Assembly (NCBI RefSeq): GCF_900113955.1
Contig: NZ_FORH01000001.1
Location: 1,046,395-1,110,394, forward strand
Reading direction: 5' to 3'
DNA: 64,000 nucleotides
Source: Celeribacter neptunius
GTDB lineage: Bacteria > Pseudomonadota > Alphaproteobacteria > Rhodobacterales > Rhodobacteraceae
Shown here: piece by piece, positions 25,310-34,239 of the stretch
Layout of the letters: each line of letters begins with the position of its first letter
Numbering within the stretch: the stretch's first letter is position 1
Position numbers and translations under genes: made by a program
The notes under the pieces: model-generated
Told to the model about the DNA's origin: nothing
The model's database searches: none
The model's input: only the letters and a program-made list of their open reading frames with translations

Positions 25310-26422
25310 ATGAAAAATACGACACTTTTGGCCGCTTCGCTCGCTGTTGGCGCAGTTGGCGGCGCAACCGGCGCCTTTGCCGGCGGGATGGACCGTTCGG
25401 GCCAGTCCATCAATGCCATTTTCGAAACCGGCACCTATGTCGAGCTGAGCTTTGGTTCGGTGAACCCGGATGTTTCGGGCTATTTCCCGCATCCGCTTGC
25501 CGGCGATCTCGAGTCCGGCAACATGGCCGCGTCCTACACGCAAATTGCCGGCGCCTATAAGCGCGACCTGTCGGACCAGCTTTCGATGGCGCTGATCATC
25601 GACCAGCCTTTTGGTGCCGACGTGGATTATCCGGCCACGACCAGCTACCCACTCGCCGGCTCCACGGCAACCGTGGATACCTGGGCCGTGACCGCATTGC
25701 TGCGTTACAAGTTCAACGACCGGTTCTCCGTCCATGGCGGTGTCCGCCATCTCTCCACCAAGGGCGAAGTCGATCTCTACAGCTCGGGCTCGAACTTCTA
25801 CAACATGTCGACCTCGACCGAGAGCGACTGGGGCTACCTTGTGGGCGCAGCTTATGAGATCCCGGATATCGCCCTGCGCGCCTCGCTGACCTACAATTCG
25901 CAGATCGACATCGACTTCACGGCAGATGAGGTCTCAGCACTTGGCGCGAATACCTCCGATTTGGCTGTGAGCCTGCCGCAATCTGTGAATTTCGATTTCC
26001 AAACGGGGATCGCCGCCGATACGCTGCTGATGTTCTCGGCCCGCTGGGCAGAATGGACAAAAACCACCATCGCGCCGGATGATTACGTGACGATCATCGG
26101 TGACAACCTCGTTGACCATGACAACGACACGATTTCCTACAGCCTCGGCGTCGGACGTCGTTTCAACGACAAACTGTCGGGCTCGCTCTCTGTGGGTTAT
26201 GAAAAATCCTATGGCGGCATTCAGGGCAACCTCGCGCCGCGTGATGGTTACACCTCGCTCACCGCAGGCCTGAAATACCAGATGACCGAACAAACCGCGA
26301 TTTCGGGCGGTGTCTCCTATGTGTGGGTCGGCGATGCCAATACCACGATCTCGGGGATCGACACCGAGTTCACCGACAACACCGCGATCGGCTTTGGCCT
26401 GAAACTGTCGCATCACTTCTGA
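25310..26422 (+). CDS. FadL/OmpP1-type outer membrane beta-barrel
   Basis: 370 residues, signal peptide MKNTTLLAASLAVGAVGGATGAFA, then a beta-barrel of alternating strands ending SHHF, a typical C-terminal Phe outer-membrane signature. The N-terminal GMDRSGQSINAIFETGTYVELSFG region recalls the FadL hatch (NPAG-type start is changed). FadL proteins take up long-chain fatty acids or hydrophobic compounds. An ATG three codons earlier (25301) is possible but has worse spacing. It is monocistronic, with a strong terminator. Confidence 0.85.
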   Translation: MKNTTLLAASLAVGAVGGATGAFAGGMDRSGQSINAIFETGTYVELSFGSVNPDVSGYFPHPLAGDLESGNMAASYTQIAGAYKRDLSDQLSMALIIDQPFGADVDYPATTSYPLAGSTATVDTWAVTALLRYKFNDRFSVHGGVRHLSTKGEVDLYSSGSNFYNMSTSTESDWGYLVGAAYEIPDIALRASLTYNSQIDIDFTADEVSALGANTSDLAVSLPQSVNFDFQTGIAADTLLMFSARWAEWTKTTIAPDDYVTIIGDNLVDHDNDTISYSLGVGRRFNDKLSGSLSVGYEKSYGGIQGNLAPRDGYTSLTAGLKYQMTEQTAISGGVSYVWVGDANTTISGIDTEFTDNTAIGFGLKLSHHF

Positions 26423-26446
26423 TCTGCGGCTCATCAAAGCATTGCG

Positions 26447-26478
26447 AGGCCCTGCCATTTGGCGGGGCCTTTTCTTTT
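26447..26478 (+). terminator. intrinsic terminator of the FadL-type gene
   Basis: Stem AGGCCCTGCC/GGCGGGGCCT with loop ATTT, followed by TTTCTTTT, 25 bases after the stop. Confidence 0.9.
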
Positions 26479-26540
26479 GCTATGCCAAAAGCTCTTTGAC
26501 TGCCTGATGCGACGTTTCATGTTCAGCCCTCAGAGCCGCG

Positions 26541-26769
26541 ATGAGCCCATTGGGGACATTTGGATACTGAGCGCCAGCGCTGGCCCGTGGGGGAGCGCTT
26601 TGACCTCTGTGGTCGCCGCTTTATGCTTGCCAGATCCGTGTAGGATCAATCCGTTGAGCGCGGCTGAGAATGCGCTCGCCCGCCGGAACGGGCCAGCGCA
26701 GGCGCGGCGGCTTCGCCTTGTTCCGCGCCTGATAGAACTTCGTTTGAACAGCAGAAAAGTCCGCAAAGC
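26541..26769 (+). repeat. dispersed hairpin repeat, copy E (full length)
   Basis: The core 26541-26729 is 189 bases. Order: ATGAGCCCATTGGGGACATT, TGGCCCGTGGGGGAGCGC, GACCTCTGTGGTC, GCTTTATGCTTGCCAGATCCGTG, hairpin 1 (26673-26700; GCGCT/AGCGC, GCCCG/CGGGC, loop CCGGAA), hairpin 2 (26703-26729), then AGTCCGCAAAGC. It lies in the 471-base gap 26423-26893; apart from a terminator at the left, the rest of the gap shows nothing. Confidence 0.88.
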
Positions 26770-26893
26770 CCCCTCCCCCCACAGGCCCGCTCTCCTGCGC
26801 ATCGTTCATTTTCCGCGACGGGGGTTTGCGCAAGTTCCGGTTTGTCTTTGACCCTCTGCTGGCGCACATCTGTCACCAAAACGGAGAGACGCC

Positions 26894-27811
26894 ATGGCCC
26901 CCCAGAAAACCATATCCGCCGCCGCATGGGCAGGGCTCTTTGCCATGGGCTTTCTCTGGGGCTGTTCCTTTCTCGCCGTGGCCATCCTGATCCGCGAATT
27001 GCCGATCTACTGGGTGGTGGCCGGACGTGTCACGATCGCCTCGATCGTGCTTTGGTCCTATGTGCTGATCATGCGCCTGCCGGTGCCGGTGCTGTCGCGC
27101 TATCTCTGGCGTTTTGTCGTCGTCGGCTGCCTGACCTCGGCCCTGCCGTTCCTTCTGATCACCTGGGCGCAGCAGCATATCCCGTCGGGGCTTGCCGGCA
27201 TTCTCAACGCTTCGACCGCGATTTTCGGCGTGTTGTTTGCGGCGCTGATCTTTGCCGATGAAAAACTCGGACTGCGCAAGGGCACGGGCGTTCTCCTCGG
27301 CGTTCTGGGCATCGTCACCGTGATCGGGCCGGAGGCGCTCAAATCCTTTGATCTTACCTCGCTCGGGCAGATCGCGATGATTGCGGCGACGCTCTCCTAC
27401 GGGCTGTCGAATGCGGTGGGGCGCATCCTCTTGTCGGATCTGCGCCCCGAAGTCGCCGCCGCGGGCATGCTCTCCGGCGCCGCGCTCTTTGCCCTGCCCG
27501 TCGCGCTTTTCACCTCCGGCCTGCCGCCGGTCGCGCTCAAACCCGAGACCTGGGGCGCGTTGTTCTATCTTGCCATCATGTCCACCAGCCTGACCTACAT
27601 CATCTATTACAAGGTGATGAAGGCCGCCGGCGCGGGCAACACCTCGCTGACCACGCTGATCGTGGCGCCGGTGTCGATTGCATTGGGCGCTCTGGTGCTG
27701 GGCGAAAGCCTGCCGGTTCAGGCCTATTTCGGCTTTGGCCTGATCGCGCTTGGGCTTTTGGTGATCGACGGGCGGATTTTGCGGCGGTTGCGCGCGATGA
27801 TCCCCGCTTAA
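26894..27811 (+). CDS. EamA/DMT family exporter (second)
   Basis: 305-residue ten-helix transporter with two EamA domains (AWAGLFAMGFLWGCSFLAVAIL, and from ALSYGLSNAVGRILLSDL). It has LNASTAIFGVLFAALIFADEKL at the end of helix 4 and STSLTYIIYYKVMKAAGAG in the second half, both typical of the RhaT/EamA group. It is only distantly similar to the EamA gene at 24248, so the two are not a recent duplication. The substrate is unknown. It stands first in a run of plus-strand genes leading to metA, with 57 bases to the next gene. Confidence 0.9.
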   Translation: MAPQKTISAAAWAGLFAMGFLWGCSFLAVAILIRELPIYWVVAGRVTIASIVLWSYVLIMRLPVPVLSRYLWRFVVVGCLTSALPFLLITWAQQHIPSGLAGILNASTAIFGVLFAALIFADEKLGLRKGTGVLLGVLGIVTVIGPEALKSFDLTSLGQIAMIAATLSYGLSNAVGRILLSDLRPEVAAAGMLSGAALFALPVALFTSGLPPVALKPETWGALFYLAIMSTSLTYIIYYKVMKAAGAGNTSLTTLIVAPVSIALGALVLGESLPVQAYFGFGLIALGLLVIDGRILRRLRAMIPA

Positions 27812-27868
27812 ACTCTTGCAGCACCGCGCGCCCCGTGGCACCAAACGGGCGGGCAACGGGAAAGACAG

Positions 27869-28741
27869 ATGACATATAGTTCCAGCGCAGATTGGCAGGC
27901 CTGTTCGGCCAAACGGCTCATTCTTTTCGGCATGTCCGGTCTCGGCAAGACCGTGATTTCCAACATGCTGCGCGACACCAAACAGTGGTATCACTACTCG
28001 GTCGATTACCGCATCGGCACGCGTTATCTGGGCGAGGCGATCGACGACAACCTGAAAAAGGTGGCGATGCGCGAACCGTTCCTGCGCGAGCAATTCCTGT
28101 CGAACAGCATCTATATCAAGGCCAATCTGACCTTCGACAATCTCGCACCCGTCTCCTATTTCCTCGGCAAACCCGGCGCAGAAGATCTGGGCGGCATTCC
28201 GATCAAGGAATTCCAGCGCCGCCAGGCGCTGTTTCGCGAGGCCGAGGAGGCTGCGCTCTTGGACACCGGACATTTCATCGACCGGGCGCAGGCGCTCTAT
28301 GACTATCCGCATTTCGTCTGTGACACCGGCGGGTCGATCTGTGAATGGGTCGATCCCGAAGACCCCGAGGACAAGATCCTCAAGGCGCTCTCCGAAGATG
28401 CGCTTCTGGTGTGGCTCAAGGGCAGCGAGGATCACACAGAGGAACTCATTCGCCGCTTCGACAAGGCGCCGAAACCGATGTCCTATCAGCCGGAATTCCT
28501 CGCCGCGATCTGGGCGGAATATCTCGCCGAGAAAGGCGTCGCAGAAACCGAGGTCAACCCGGATGATTTCATCCGCTACACCTATGCCCGGGCGCTCAAC
28601 CACCGCCAGCCGCGCTACGAGGCGATGGCGAAAAACTGGGGCATCACCCTCGACTATGAGGATGTAAAACGGATCACCGGCCCCGAAGACCTTTTCGCGC
28701 TCATTGGCCAGGCGCTTGATAAACGCAATCAACAGGCCTAA
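27869..28741 (+). CDS. P-loop ATPase/kinase-like protein of unknown function
   Basis: 290 residues, no named family recognised. RLILFGMSGLGKTVISNML (about residues 16-34) is a good Walker A, followed by SVDYRIGTRYLGEAID, reminiscent of shikimate-kinase-like enzymes that use an Asp two strands later. FVCDTGGSICEWVDPEDPEDK could hold the Walker B/acidic site. The C-terminus is helical and acidic. It lies 31 bases before metA on the same strand. To my knowledge similar proteins occur in other Rhodobacterales. A nucleotide-dependent role is clear; the substrate is not. Confidence 0.85.
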   Translation: MTYSSSADWQACSAKRLILFGMSGLGKTVISNMLRDTKQWYHYSVDYRIGTRYLGEAIDDNLKKVAMREPFLREQFLSNSIYIKANLTFDNLAPVSYFLGKPGAEDLGGIPIKEFQRRQALFREAEEAALLDTGHFIDRAQALYDYPHFVCDTGGSICEWVDPEDPEDKILKALSEDALLVWLKGSEDHTEELIRRFDKAPKPMSYQPEFLAAIWAEYLAEKGVAETEVNPDDFIRYTYARALNHRQPRYEAMAKNWGITLDYEDVKRITGPEDLFALIGQALDKRNQQA

Positions 28742-28772
28742 ATCAATCTCCTTCTGACAAAGGACCCGAACC

Positions 28773-29696
28773 ATGCCGATCACCCTGCCCGAGACCCTTC
28801 CCGCCTATGACGTGCTTTCCTCCGAGGGCGTCATGGTCATGGGCGAAGGCCGGGCGAAATCGCAGGAGATCCGGCCGCTCAAGATCGCGTTGTTGAATCT
28901 GATGCCGAAAAAGATCCAGACGGAGAACCAGTTCGCCCGTCTGATCGGCGCGACGCCGCTGCAGATCGATTTCAAGCTCATCCGCATGAGCGAACATCAG
29001 ACCCGCAACACCGCGGCCGAGCATATGGAACAGTTCTACCGCCCGTTCAACGAGGTGAAAGCCTCGGGCGAAAAATTCGACGGGCTGATCATCACCGGCG
29101 CGCCGATCGAGCATCTGGCCTTTGACGAGGTCACCTATTGGGATGAGCTCAAGGATGTGTTCGAGTGGACCCAGAGCCATGTGCATTCCACCTTCGGCGT
29201 CTGCTGGGGCGGCATGGCGATGATCAACTATTTCCACGGTGTCAAAAAATACCCGCTCGATCACAAGGCTTTCGGTCTTTTCCAACAGGAAAACCTGGCG
29301 CCGAACTCGCCCTATCTGCGCGGGTTCTCGGATCAGTGTTTCATCCCGGTGAGCCGCTGGACCGAGATGCGCCAGTCAGAGATCGACGCCGTGCCGACGC
29401 TCATTCCGCTTCTGGGATCGGACGAGACCGGCCCCTGTCTGGTGCAGGACCCGGAGCATCGCGCGCTCTACATCTTCAACCATTTCGAATATGACACGGG
29501 CACGTTGTTCGAGGAATATCAACGGGATGTCGATGGCGGCAAGGAGATCATCCTGCCCAAACATTATTTCCCCGATGACAATCCGGCGCTCAAACCGGTG
29601 AACCGCTGGCGCAGCCATGCGCATCTTCTCTACGGCAACTGGATCAACGAGATCTATCAGACCACGCCCTATCATCTGGAAGAGATCGGGAGTTAA
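28773..29696 (+). CDS. metAA: homoserine O-acetyltransferase (MetA fold)
   Basis: Activates homoserine for methionine synthesis in the cytoplasm. 307 residues with catalytic Cys144 ([11 protein letters not shown]. coli Cys142) and the His/Glu pair in FNHFEYDT. The acyl-CoA selectivity position reads [11 protein letters not shown] with Glu where E. coli MetA (succinyl) has Gly. In the family Glu at this place gives acetyl-CoA use, so acetyltransferase is inferred. The 31-base gap upstream is too short for a SAM riboswitch. The downstream hydrolase starts 5 bases after the stop. Confidence 0.95.
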   Translation: MPITLPETLPAYDVLSSEGVMVMGEGRAKSQEIRPLKIALLNLMPKKIQTENQFARLIGATPLQIDFKLIRMSEHQTRNTAAEHMEQFYRPFNEVKASGEKFDGLIITGAPIEHLAFDEVTYWDELKDVFEWTQSHVHSTFGVCWGGMAMINYFHGVKKYPLDHKAFGLFQQENLAPNSPYLRGFSDQCFIPVSRWTEMRQSEIDAVPTLIPLLGSDETGPCLVQDPEHRALYIFNHFEYDTGTLFEEYQRDVDGGKEIILPKHYFPDDNPALKPVNRWRSHAHLLYGNWINEIYQTTPYHLEEIGS

Positions 29697-29701
29697 CTCC
29701 G

Positions 29702-30646
29702 TTGGGTTTCACCGATGGACCACGCAAACTTGCGGACGCGTACCATATCACCAGTAATCGTGGCTTTCAGCGCGCACTCAAGACCCGCCGTCGCGGCGAT
29801 CTGGTCAAAACCTCGGAGGGCGCGCAGATCCATGTCGAGGCCTATGGCCAGAAAGACGCGCCACCGGTGGTGCTGATCCATGGCGCCTCGGGTTCCACCT
29901 ATGACATGAATTTCCGCCTCGCGCCGGCGCTGGCGCAAGAGTTCTGCGTCTATGTGGTCGACCGGCCAGGGTACGGCCACAGCCCGCGGATCAAGGACGA
30001 AAGCCTCGCGGCGCAGGCGCGCACTCTGCGCGACGCGATCCGGATCCTCGACAGCCGCCGCCCGATCGTGCTGGGGCAATCCTACGGCGGCGCTGTCGCG
30101 CTCGAATGGGCATTGCAATCGCAGGAGGTGGCGGCGCTGGTGCTGGTCTCCGCGCCCTCGCATGACTGGGAGACCGGCCATCCGCTGCTGCACCGTACGC
30201 TGGCGCGTCCCTATCTCGGTTGGTGGGCGGCAGAGCTGATTTCACTCCTTGTGCCCGCGTTCATCGTCGATAAACAGCTGGCCGAGGTCTTTGCCCCCGA
30301 TCCGGTGCCCGAGGGCTATGGCGAGCATTTTCAGCCGCGCAATTCGATCTTTCCGCCGCGCCACCGGATGAACGCGCGCCAGCGCATCGCATTAAAATCC
30401 GAGATCGCCACCATGGTGCCGCGCTACCCTGACCTCACCCTGCCGATCGAGAGCCTGCATGGCACGGCGGACACCATCGTTCCTGATCATGTCCACGCCC
30501 TGCCCTTTGACGCGGCTGTCGAGAGCAATCGCCTGACGCGTTTGCCGGACACCGGCCATATGCCGCATCACGTGGCCACCGAAGCGGTGGTGCAGGCGGT
30601 CACGCGGGCGGGCGAGCGGGCGGGCAGCCGTGCCGCATTGCACTGA
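29702..30646 (+). CDS. alpha/beta hydrolase
   Basis: 314 residues from a TTG start, the only usable start after the metA stop, with GGGAG 9 bases before it. The fold is read from PPVVLIHGASGSTYDMNF (oxyanion HG), nucleophile Ser in VLGQSYGGAVAL, acid Asp in LHGTADTIVPD and His in DTGHMPHH. This matches small-molecule esterases or C-C hydrolases. It follows metA closely, though MetX-type acyltransfer is unlikely because the MetX sequence signatures are absent. The substrate is unknown. Confidence 0.85.
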   Translation: MGFTDGPRKLADAYHITSNRGFQRALKTRRRGDLVKTSEGAQIHVEAYGQKDAPPVVLIHGASGSTYDMNFRLAPALAQEFCVYVVDRPGYGHSPRIKDESLAAQARTLRDAIRILDSRRPIVLGQSYGGAVALEWALQSQEVAALVLVSAPSHDWETGHPLLHRTLARPYLGWWAAELISLLVPAFIVDKQLAEVFAPDPVPEGYGEHFQPRNSIFPPRHRMNARQRIALKSEIATMVPRYPDLTLPIESLHGTADTIVPDHVHALPFDAAVESNRLTRLPDTGHMPHHVATEAVVQAVTRAGERAGSRAALH

Positions 30647-30697
30647 GGGGCCAAAGCCCTCATAGTGTTAAACAGATTAACAAGGACAAGCTGCAAC

Positions 30698-31585
30698 ATG
30701 ACCGATCTGCCTTTTGATGGTGCCATCTCGAAATACTTCGAGAAAGACGCCCCGAAATCCATTCGCAAGGCAATCGAGGACGGCAGCAAAAAGGAAATTC
30801 TCTCTCCGTCCTTCCCCTATGACAAATGGATGAAGAAATCCGATTACGAGGATGAGATCAAAGCCCTGCAACGGGAGTTGGTCAAGATGCTCGCCGATGT
30901 GCGCCAGACCGGCAAGCGCGTGGTCGTGGTCTTCGAGGGCCGCGATGCCGCCGGCAAGGGCGGCACGATCAAACGCTTTCGCGAGAATCTGAACCCGCGC
31001 TCGGCCCGTGTCGTGGCGCTGTCGAAACCGACCGAACGCGAAGCCGGTCAGTGGTATTTCCAGCGCTATATCGATCATCTGCCGACCGAGGGCGAGATCG
31101 TGCTGTTCGACCGCTCGTGGTACAACCGCGGCGTGGTGGAAAAAGTCTTTGGTTTCTGCAAGGACGATCAGCGCGAGCGGTTTTTCCATCAGCTCCCGGA
31201 ATTCGAGGAAATGCTGGTCTCCGAGGGCATCCAGCTGTTCAAGATCTGGCTCAATGTCGGGCGCGCCGAACAGCTCAAACGCTTTCTCGCCCGTGAGCAG
31301 GATGTGTTGAAACAGTGGAAACTCTCCTCGATCGATGTCGAGGGGCTGAAACGCTGGGATGCGTATACATCCGCGATCGCAGAGACCATGGAGCGCAGCC
31401 ACACGCTTATCGCGCCCTGGACGGTGATCCGCTCGGATGACAAGTACCGCGCGCGCCTCAATGCGATCCGCTCGGTGCTCGACCGGATCGATTACAAGGG
31501 CAAGAATGCCGAGAACCTCGGTCAGATCGATGGTCAGATCGTCGACGGGCCGCGGCTTTTGACCACTGGCGACGAAGACGAATGA
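30698..31585 (+). CDS. ppk2: polyphosphate kinase 2
   Basis: Transfers phosphate between polyphosphate and nucleotides. 295 residues from [14 protein letters not shown]; the frame opens earlier at a GTG (30665) without a good site. Walker A is [10 protein letters not shown] at residues 81-90, Walker B is [12 protein letters not shown] (Asp138), and the lid contains [15 protein letters not shown]. The single PPK2 domain and about 300 residues point to class I (NDP-type), as in Ruegeria and Rhodobacter homologues. A TetR gene follows 20 bases downstream. Confidence 0.94.
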   Translation: MTDLPFDGAISKYFEKDAPKSIRKAIEDGSKKEILSPSFPYDKWMKKSDYEDEIKALQRELVKMLADVRQTGKRVVVVFEGRDAAGKGGTIKRFRENLNPRSARVVALSKPTEREAGQWYFQRYIDHLPTEGEIVLFDRSWYNRGVVEKVFGFCKDDQRERFFHQLPEFEEMLVSEGIQLFKIWLNVGRAEQLKRFLAREQDVLKQWKLSSIDVEGLKRWDAYTSAIAETMERSHTLIAPWTVIRSDDKYRARLNAIRSVLDRIDYKGKNAENLGQIDGQIVDGPRLLTTGDEDE

Positions 31586-31604
31586 GCGGGATGGCTGAAC
31601 CGGC

Positions 31605-32234
31605 ATGAGCAAACGCGGCTATCATCACGGCAATCTGCGACAGGCGCTGGTCGATGCGGCTCTGGTGCTGATCGAGCAGAAAGGCCCGACCGGCTTCACC
31701 CTGTCGGAAGCGGCCAAGACGGCGGGGGTGACGCCCGCCGCCGTCTATCGCCATTTCGAGGGCCGCGAGGATCTGATCGCCGAGATCGCGCGGCAGGGGT
31801 TCGAGGTCTTCGCCGATCTGCTCGATTATGCCTTTGAGAGCGGTCAACCTTCGGCTCTGGCCTCCTTCGAGGCCACGGGCCGCGCCTATCTCGCCTTTGC
31901 CCGCAAATACCCCGGGCATTACATCGCCATGTTCGAGAGCGGCATCTCCATGCAACGCACGCCGGAGCTGCATCAGGTGGCGACCCGGGCCCTGGGGGTG
32001 CTGGAACGCGCCGCCGAACATCTGTCGCAACAGATCCCGGCCGAGAACCGCCCGCCGCCACAGATGTTTGCCGCCCATATCTGGGCCATGTCGCACGGGG
32101 TGGTCGAACTTTTCGCCCGCGGAACCCCCGGCGCGAAATGCCCGTTTCCGCCCGAAGACCTTTTGGAAACCGGAATCGGTATATACCTTCGGGGATTGGG
32201 CCTCATTCCTCAGGATACGCCAGAGGACACGTGA
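31605..32234 (+). CDS. TetR family regulator with WHG (TetR_C_33) domain
   Basis: 209 residues. HTH in about residues 10-55 (NLRQALVDAALVLIEQKG, TLSEAAKTAGVTPAAVYRHFEGREDL). The C-terminal part FARKYPGHYIAMFESG and AAHIWAMSHGVVELFARG is the WHG ligand domain. It is co-directional with ppk2 (19-base gap) and with the Tat-type esterase after it (29 bases). No palindrome stands out in these small gaps, so its operator may be before the operon. Confidence 0.92.
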   Translation: MSKRGYHHGNLRQALVDAALVLIEQKGPTGFTLSEAAKTAGVTPAAVYRHFEGREDLIAEIARQGFEVFADLLDYAFESGQPSALASFEATGRAYLAFARKYPGHYIAMFESGISMQRTPELHQVATRALGVLERAAEHLSQQIPAENRPPPQMFAAHIWAMSHGVVELFARGTPGAKCPFPPEDLLETGIGIYLRGLGLIPQDTPEDT

Positions 32235-32263
32235 CGGCCCCGAGCCTCGGAGGGGACGCAGAT

Positions 32264-33073
32264 ATGGATCGACAGAACCGGGACCGACTGACCCGCAGGC
32301 GCCTGCTTTGCTCCGGCCTGGCCACGGCGACCACCGCGCTTTTGCCGATGCCTCTGTTGGCGCGGGACAAGCCCAAGACCATGAGCTACGGCGATGAGAA
32401 GCTCGACATCTACAAGGCCGGTCAGACGCGCGGGGCGATGATCTATGTCCATGGCGGCGCCTGGCGCATGGGATCGCGCAAGAACGTCAACGCCAAACCC
32501 GACTGGTGCAACGCCATGGGGCTCGATTTCATCTCGATCGATTACCCGCTCCTGCCCAAGGCTCCGGTCAAGGATCAGATTAACTCCGTCCGGCAAGCCA
32601 TTGAATGGGTGTTCAGAAATCACAGTGAGCCCGCAAAGACCCTGGTCATGGGCCATTCCGCCGGTGCCCATCTCGCCGCCATGGCAACGCTGATCGGCTG
32701 GTCGCCGAAACCGGCGGGCGTCATTCTCAACGACTCTGGTGCACTCGATCTGGTGACGCTGGCACGGGCCTATCAGGGCCATCTGCCCTTCGGCACGCGC
32801 CACGCGTTCAAGGACCGCGACGACTGGGGCACGCTGTCGCCGGCCTACCGTCTGGCGCGCAATATGCCGCCCACGCTGGGGATCTGGTCCAAGGCCCGCG
32901 GCCATGCCATGGCGATGTCGAATTTTGCCACCAATATGCGTGGCATGGGCGGCGACATCACCCTGTTCGACGGCAGCGCCTATGGCCATGCCGAGCTGAA
33001 CCGCGAGCTGGGCCGCGGCAAGATGCCCGATCTGGAACAGGCAATCACCCGGTTCATGCGCAAGGTGCTGTGA
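32264..33073 (+). CDS. exported alpha/beta hydrolase (BD-FAE/esterase type)
   Basis: 269 residues after the GGAGGGG site before ATG 32264. The N-terminus DRLTRRRLLCSGLATATTA has a twin-arginine pattern and a hydrophobic stretch ending ARDK, so Tat export to the periplasm is likely. The catalytic core has HGG (MIYVHGGAWRMG), the nucleophile Ser in GHSAGAHLAA and a late His in AYGHAELN. This is the hormone-sensitive-lipase/BD-FAE layout. The substrate is unknown. It is the last gene of the ppk2-tetR run. Confidence 0.85.
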   Translation: MDRQNRDRLTRRRLLCSGLATATTALLPMPLLARDKPKTMSYGDEKLDIYKAGQTRGAMIYVHGGAWRMGSRKNVNAKPDWCNAMGLDFISIDYPLLPKAPVKDQINSVRQAIEWVFRNHSEPAKTLVMGHSAGAHLAAMATLIGWSPKPAGVILNDSGALDLVTLARAYQGHLPFGTRHAFKDRDDWGTLSPAYRLARNMPPTLGIWSKARGHAMAMSNFATNMRGMGGDITLFDGSAYGHAELNRELGRGKMPDLEQAITRFMRKVL

Positions 33074-33122
33074 GACTACCAGGGGTCTTGCCCGCCTTGC
33101 GGAGGACCCGCGGGACCTGCCC

Positions 33123-34238
33123 TCAGCTGCCCTCTTTGAACACCACCAACGCGCCGGGGGACCAGCTCACACGGACCGTTGCACCGACGTCGAGCACGTC
33201 GCGACCGAAGATGTTGCGCATGGAGATGCGCACGGTCTTGTCGACGCCTTCGAAACGCACGTCGTAATAGGTCATGTCACCGTAATAGACGACCTCCTCG
33301 ATCACGGCCGGGGCCTCGCGATGGCTGGCCACCTGCCCCTCATAGAGCAGCGTCAGGGTCTCCGGGCGGAAACCGACGCTGCCGGCCCCTTGCGGAAAGC
33401 CCTCCGGACTTTGATCCGCAGCGACCTCCGCCTCGCCCAGACCGGCGACGGAAACGAGCCTCTTGCCGCCCTCCTCGCGACATGTCGCAGGCAGGAAATT
33501 CATCACCCCGATGAAATCGGCAACGCGTTTCGATTTCGGACGCCGGTAGAGCACCTCCGGATCGTCGCATTGGGCAATCTCGCCCTCGAACATCACCGCG
33601 ATACGGTCGGACATCACGAGCGCCTCTTCCTGATCATGGGTGACCAGGATAAAGGTGATGCCGACCTCGCGCTGGAGCTTGATCAGCTCGACCTGCATCT
33701 GTTCGCGCATCTTGCGATCGAGCGCCGAGAGCGGCTCATCAAGCAAGAGCACCTTGGGTTTCAACACCAGAGCACGGGCCAGTGCCACACGTTGCCGCTG
33801 ACCGCCGGAAAGCGCATGCGCCGCGCGGTGGCCATAGCCCTTGAGGCCGACCATCTCGAGCGCGGCCTCGGCGGCGGCGCGCTTCTCCGCCTTCGACATC
33901 GGGGATTTGCGCAGCCCGAAGGCGACGTTTTCCAACACGGTGAGATGCGGAAAGATCGCGTAGCTCTGGAACACCATATTGGTGGGGCGCTTGTTGGCAG
34001 GCACCCCGCGCATGTCGCGCTCCGAGATCATCACCGTGCCGCTGTCATAGTCCTCGAACCCGGCGATGGTGCGCAACAGCGTGGTCTTGCCACAACCAGA
34101 GGGCCCGAGAAGCGAGAAGAACTCGCCCTGCCCGATCTCGAGCGTGATGCCGCGGAGCGCGTGATAGTCGCCGTAATGTTTCTGGACATTCGAAAGCGAA
34201 ATGAGCGCAGGCCCGGCGGGTCGTTTCTTGATGGTCAT
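33123..34238 (-). CDS. potA: ABC transporter ATPase, spermidine/putrescine type
   Basis: Energises uptake of polyamines or related compounds. 371 residues: Walker A GPSGCGKT at 45-52, signature LSGGQRQR at 143-150, Walker B VLLLDEP at 163-169, then the TOBE domain in the last 110 residues. The start MTIKKRPAG is one base beyond the stop of the permease gene upstream. It completes a potB-potC-potA order on the minus strand. The potA symbol is by family; the real substrate may be another cationic solute. Confidence 0.9.
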   Translation of the reverse strand: MTIKKRPAGPALISLSNVQKHYGDYHALRGITLEIGQGEFFSLLGPSGCGKTTLLRTIAGFEDYDSGTVMISERDMRGVPANKRPTNMVFQSYAIFPHLTVLENVAFGLRKSPMSKAEKRAAAEAALEMVGLKGYGHRAAHALSGGQRQRVALARALVLKPKVLLLDEPLSALDRKMREQMQVELIKLQREVGITFILVTHDQEEALVMSDRIAVMFEGEIAQCDDPEVLYRRPKSKRVADFIGVMNFLPATCREEGGKRLVSVAGLGEAEVAADQSPEGFPQGAGSVGFRPETLTLLYEGQVASHREAPAVIEEVVYYGDMTYYDVRFEGVDKTVRISMRNIFGRDVLDVGATVRVSWSPGALVVFKEGS

Positions 34239-34239
34239 C

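Noticed and set aside
24248-27811. The two EamA exporters as a recent duplication
   Set aside because: They share only the family fold; sequences differ along the whole length and the FadL-type gene separates them.
28742-28772. SAM riboswitch before metA
   Set aside because: Only 31 bases separate the genes; no room for a SAM-II aptamer.
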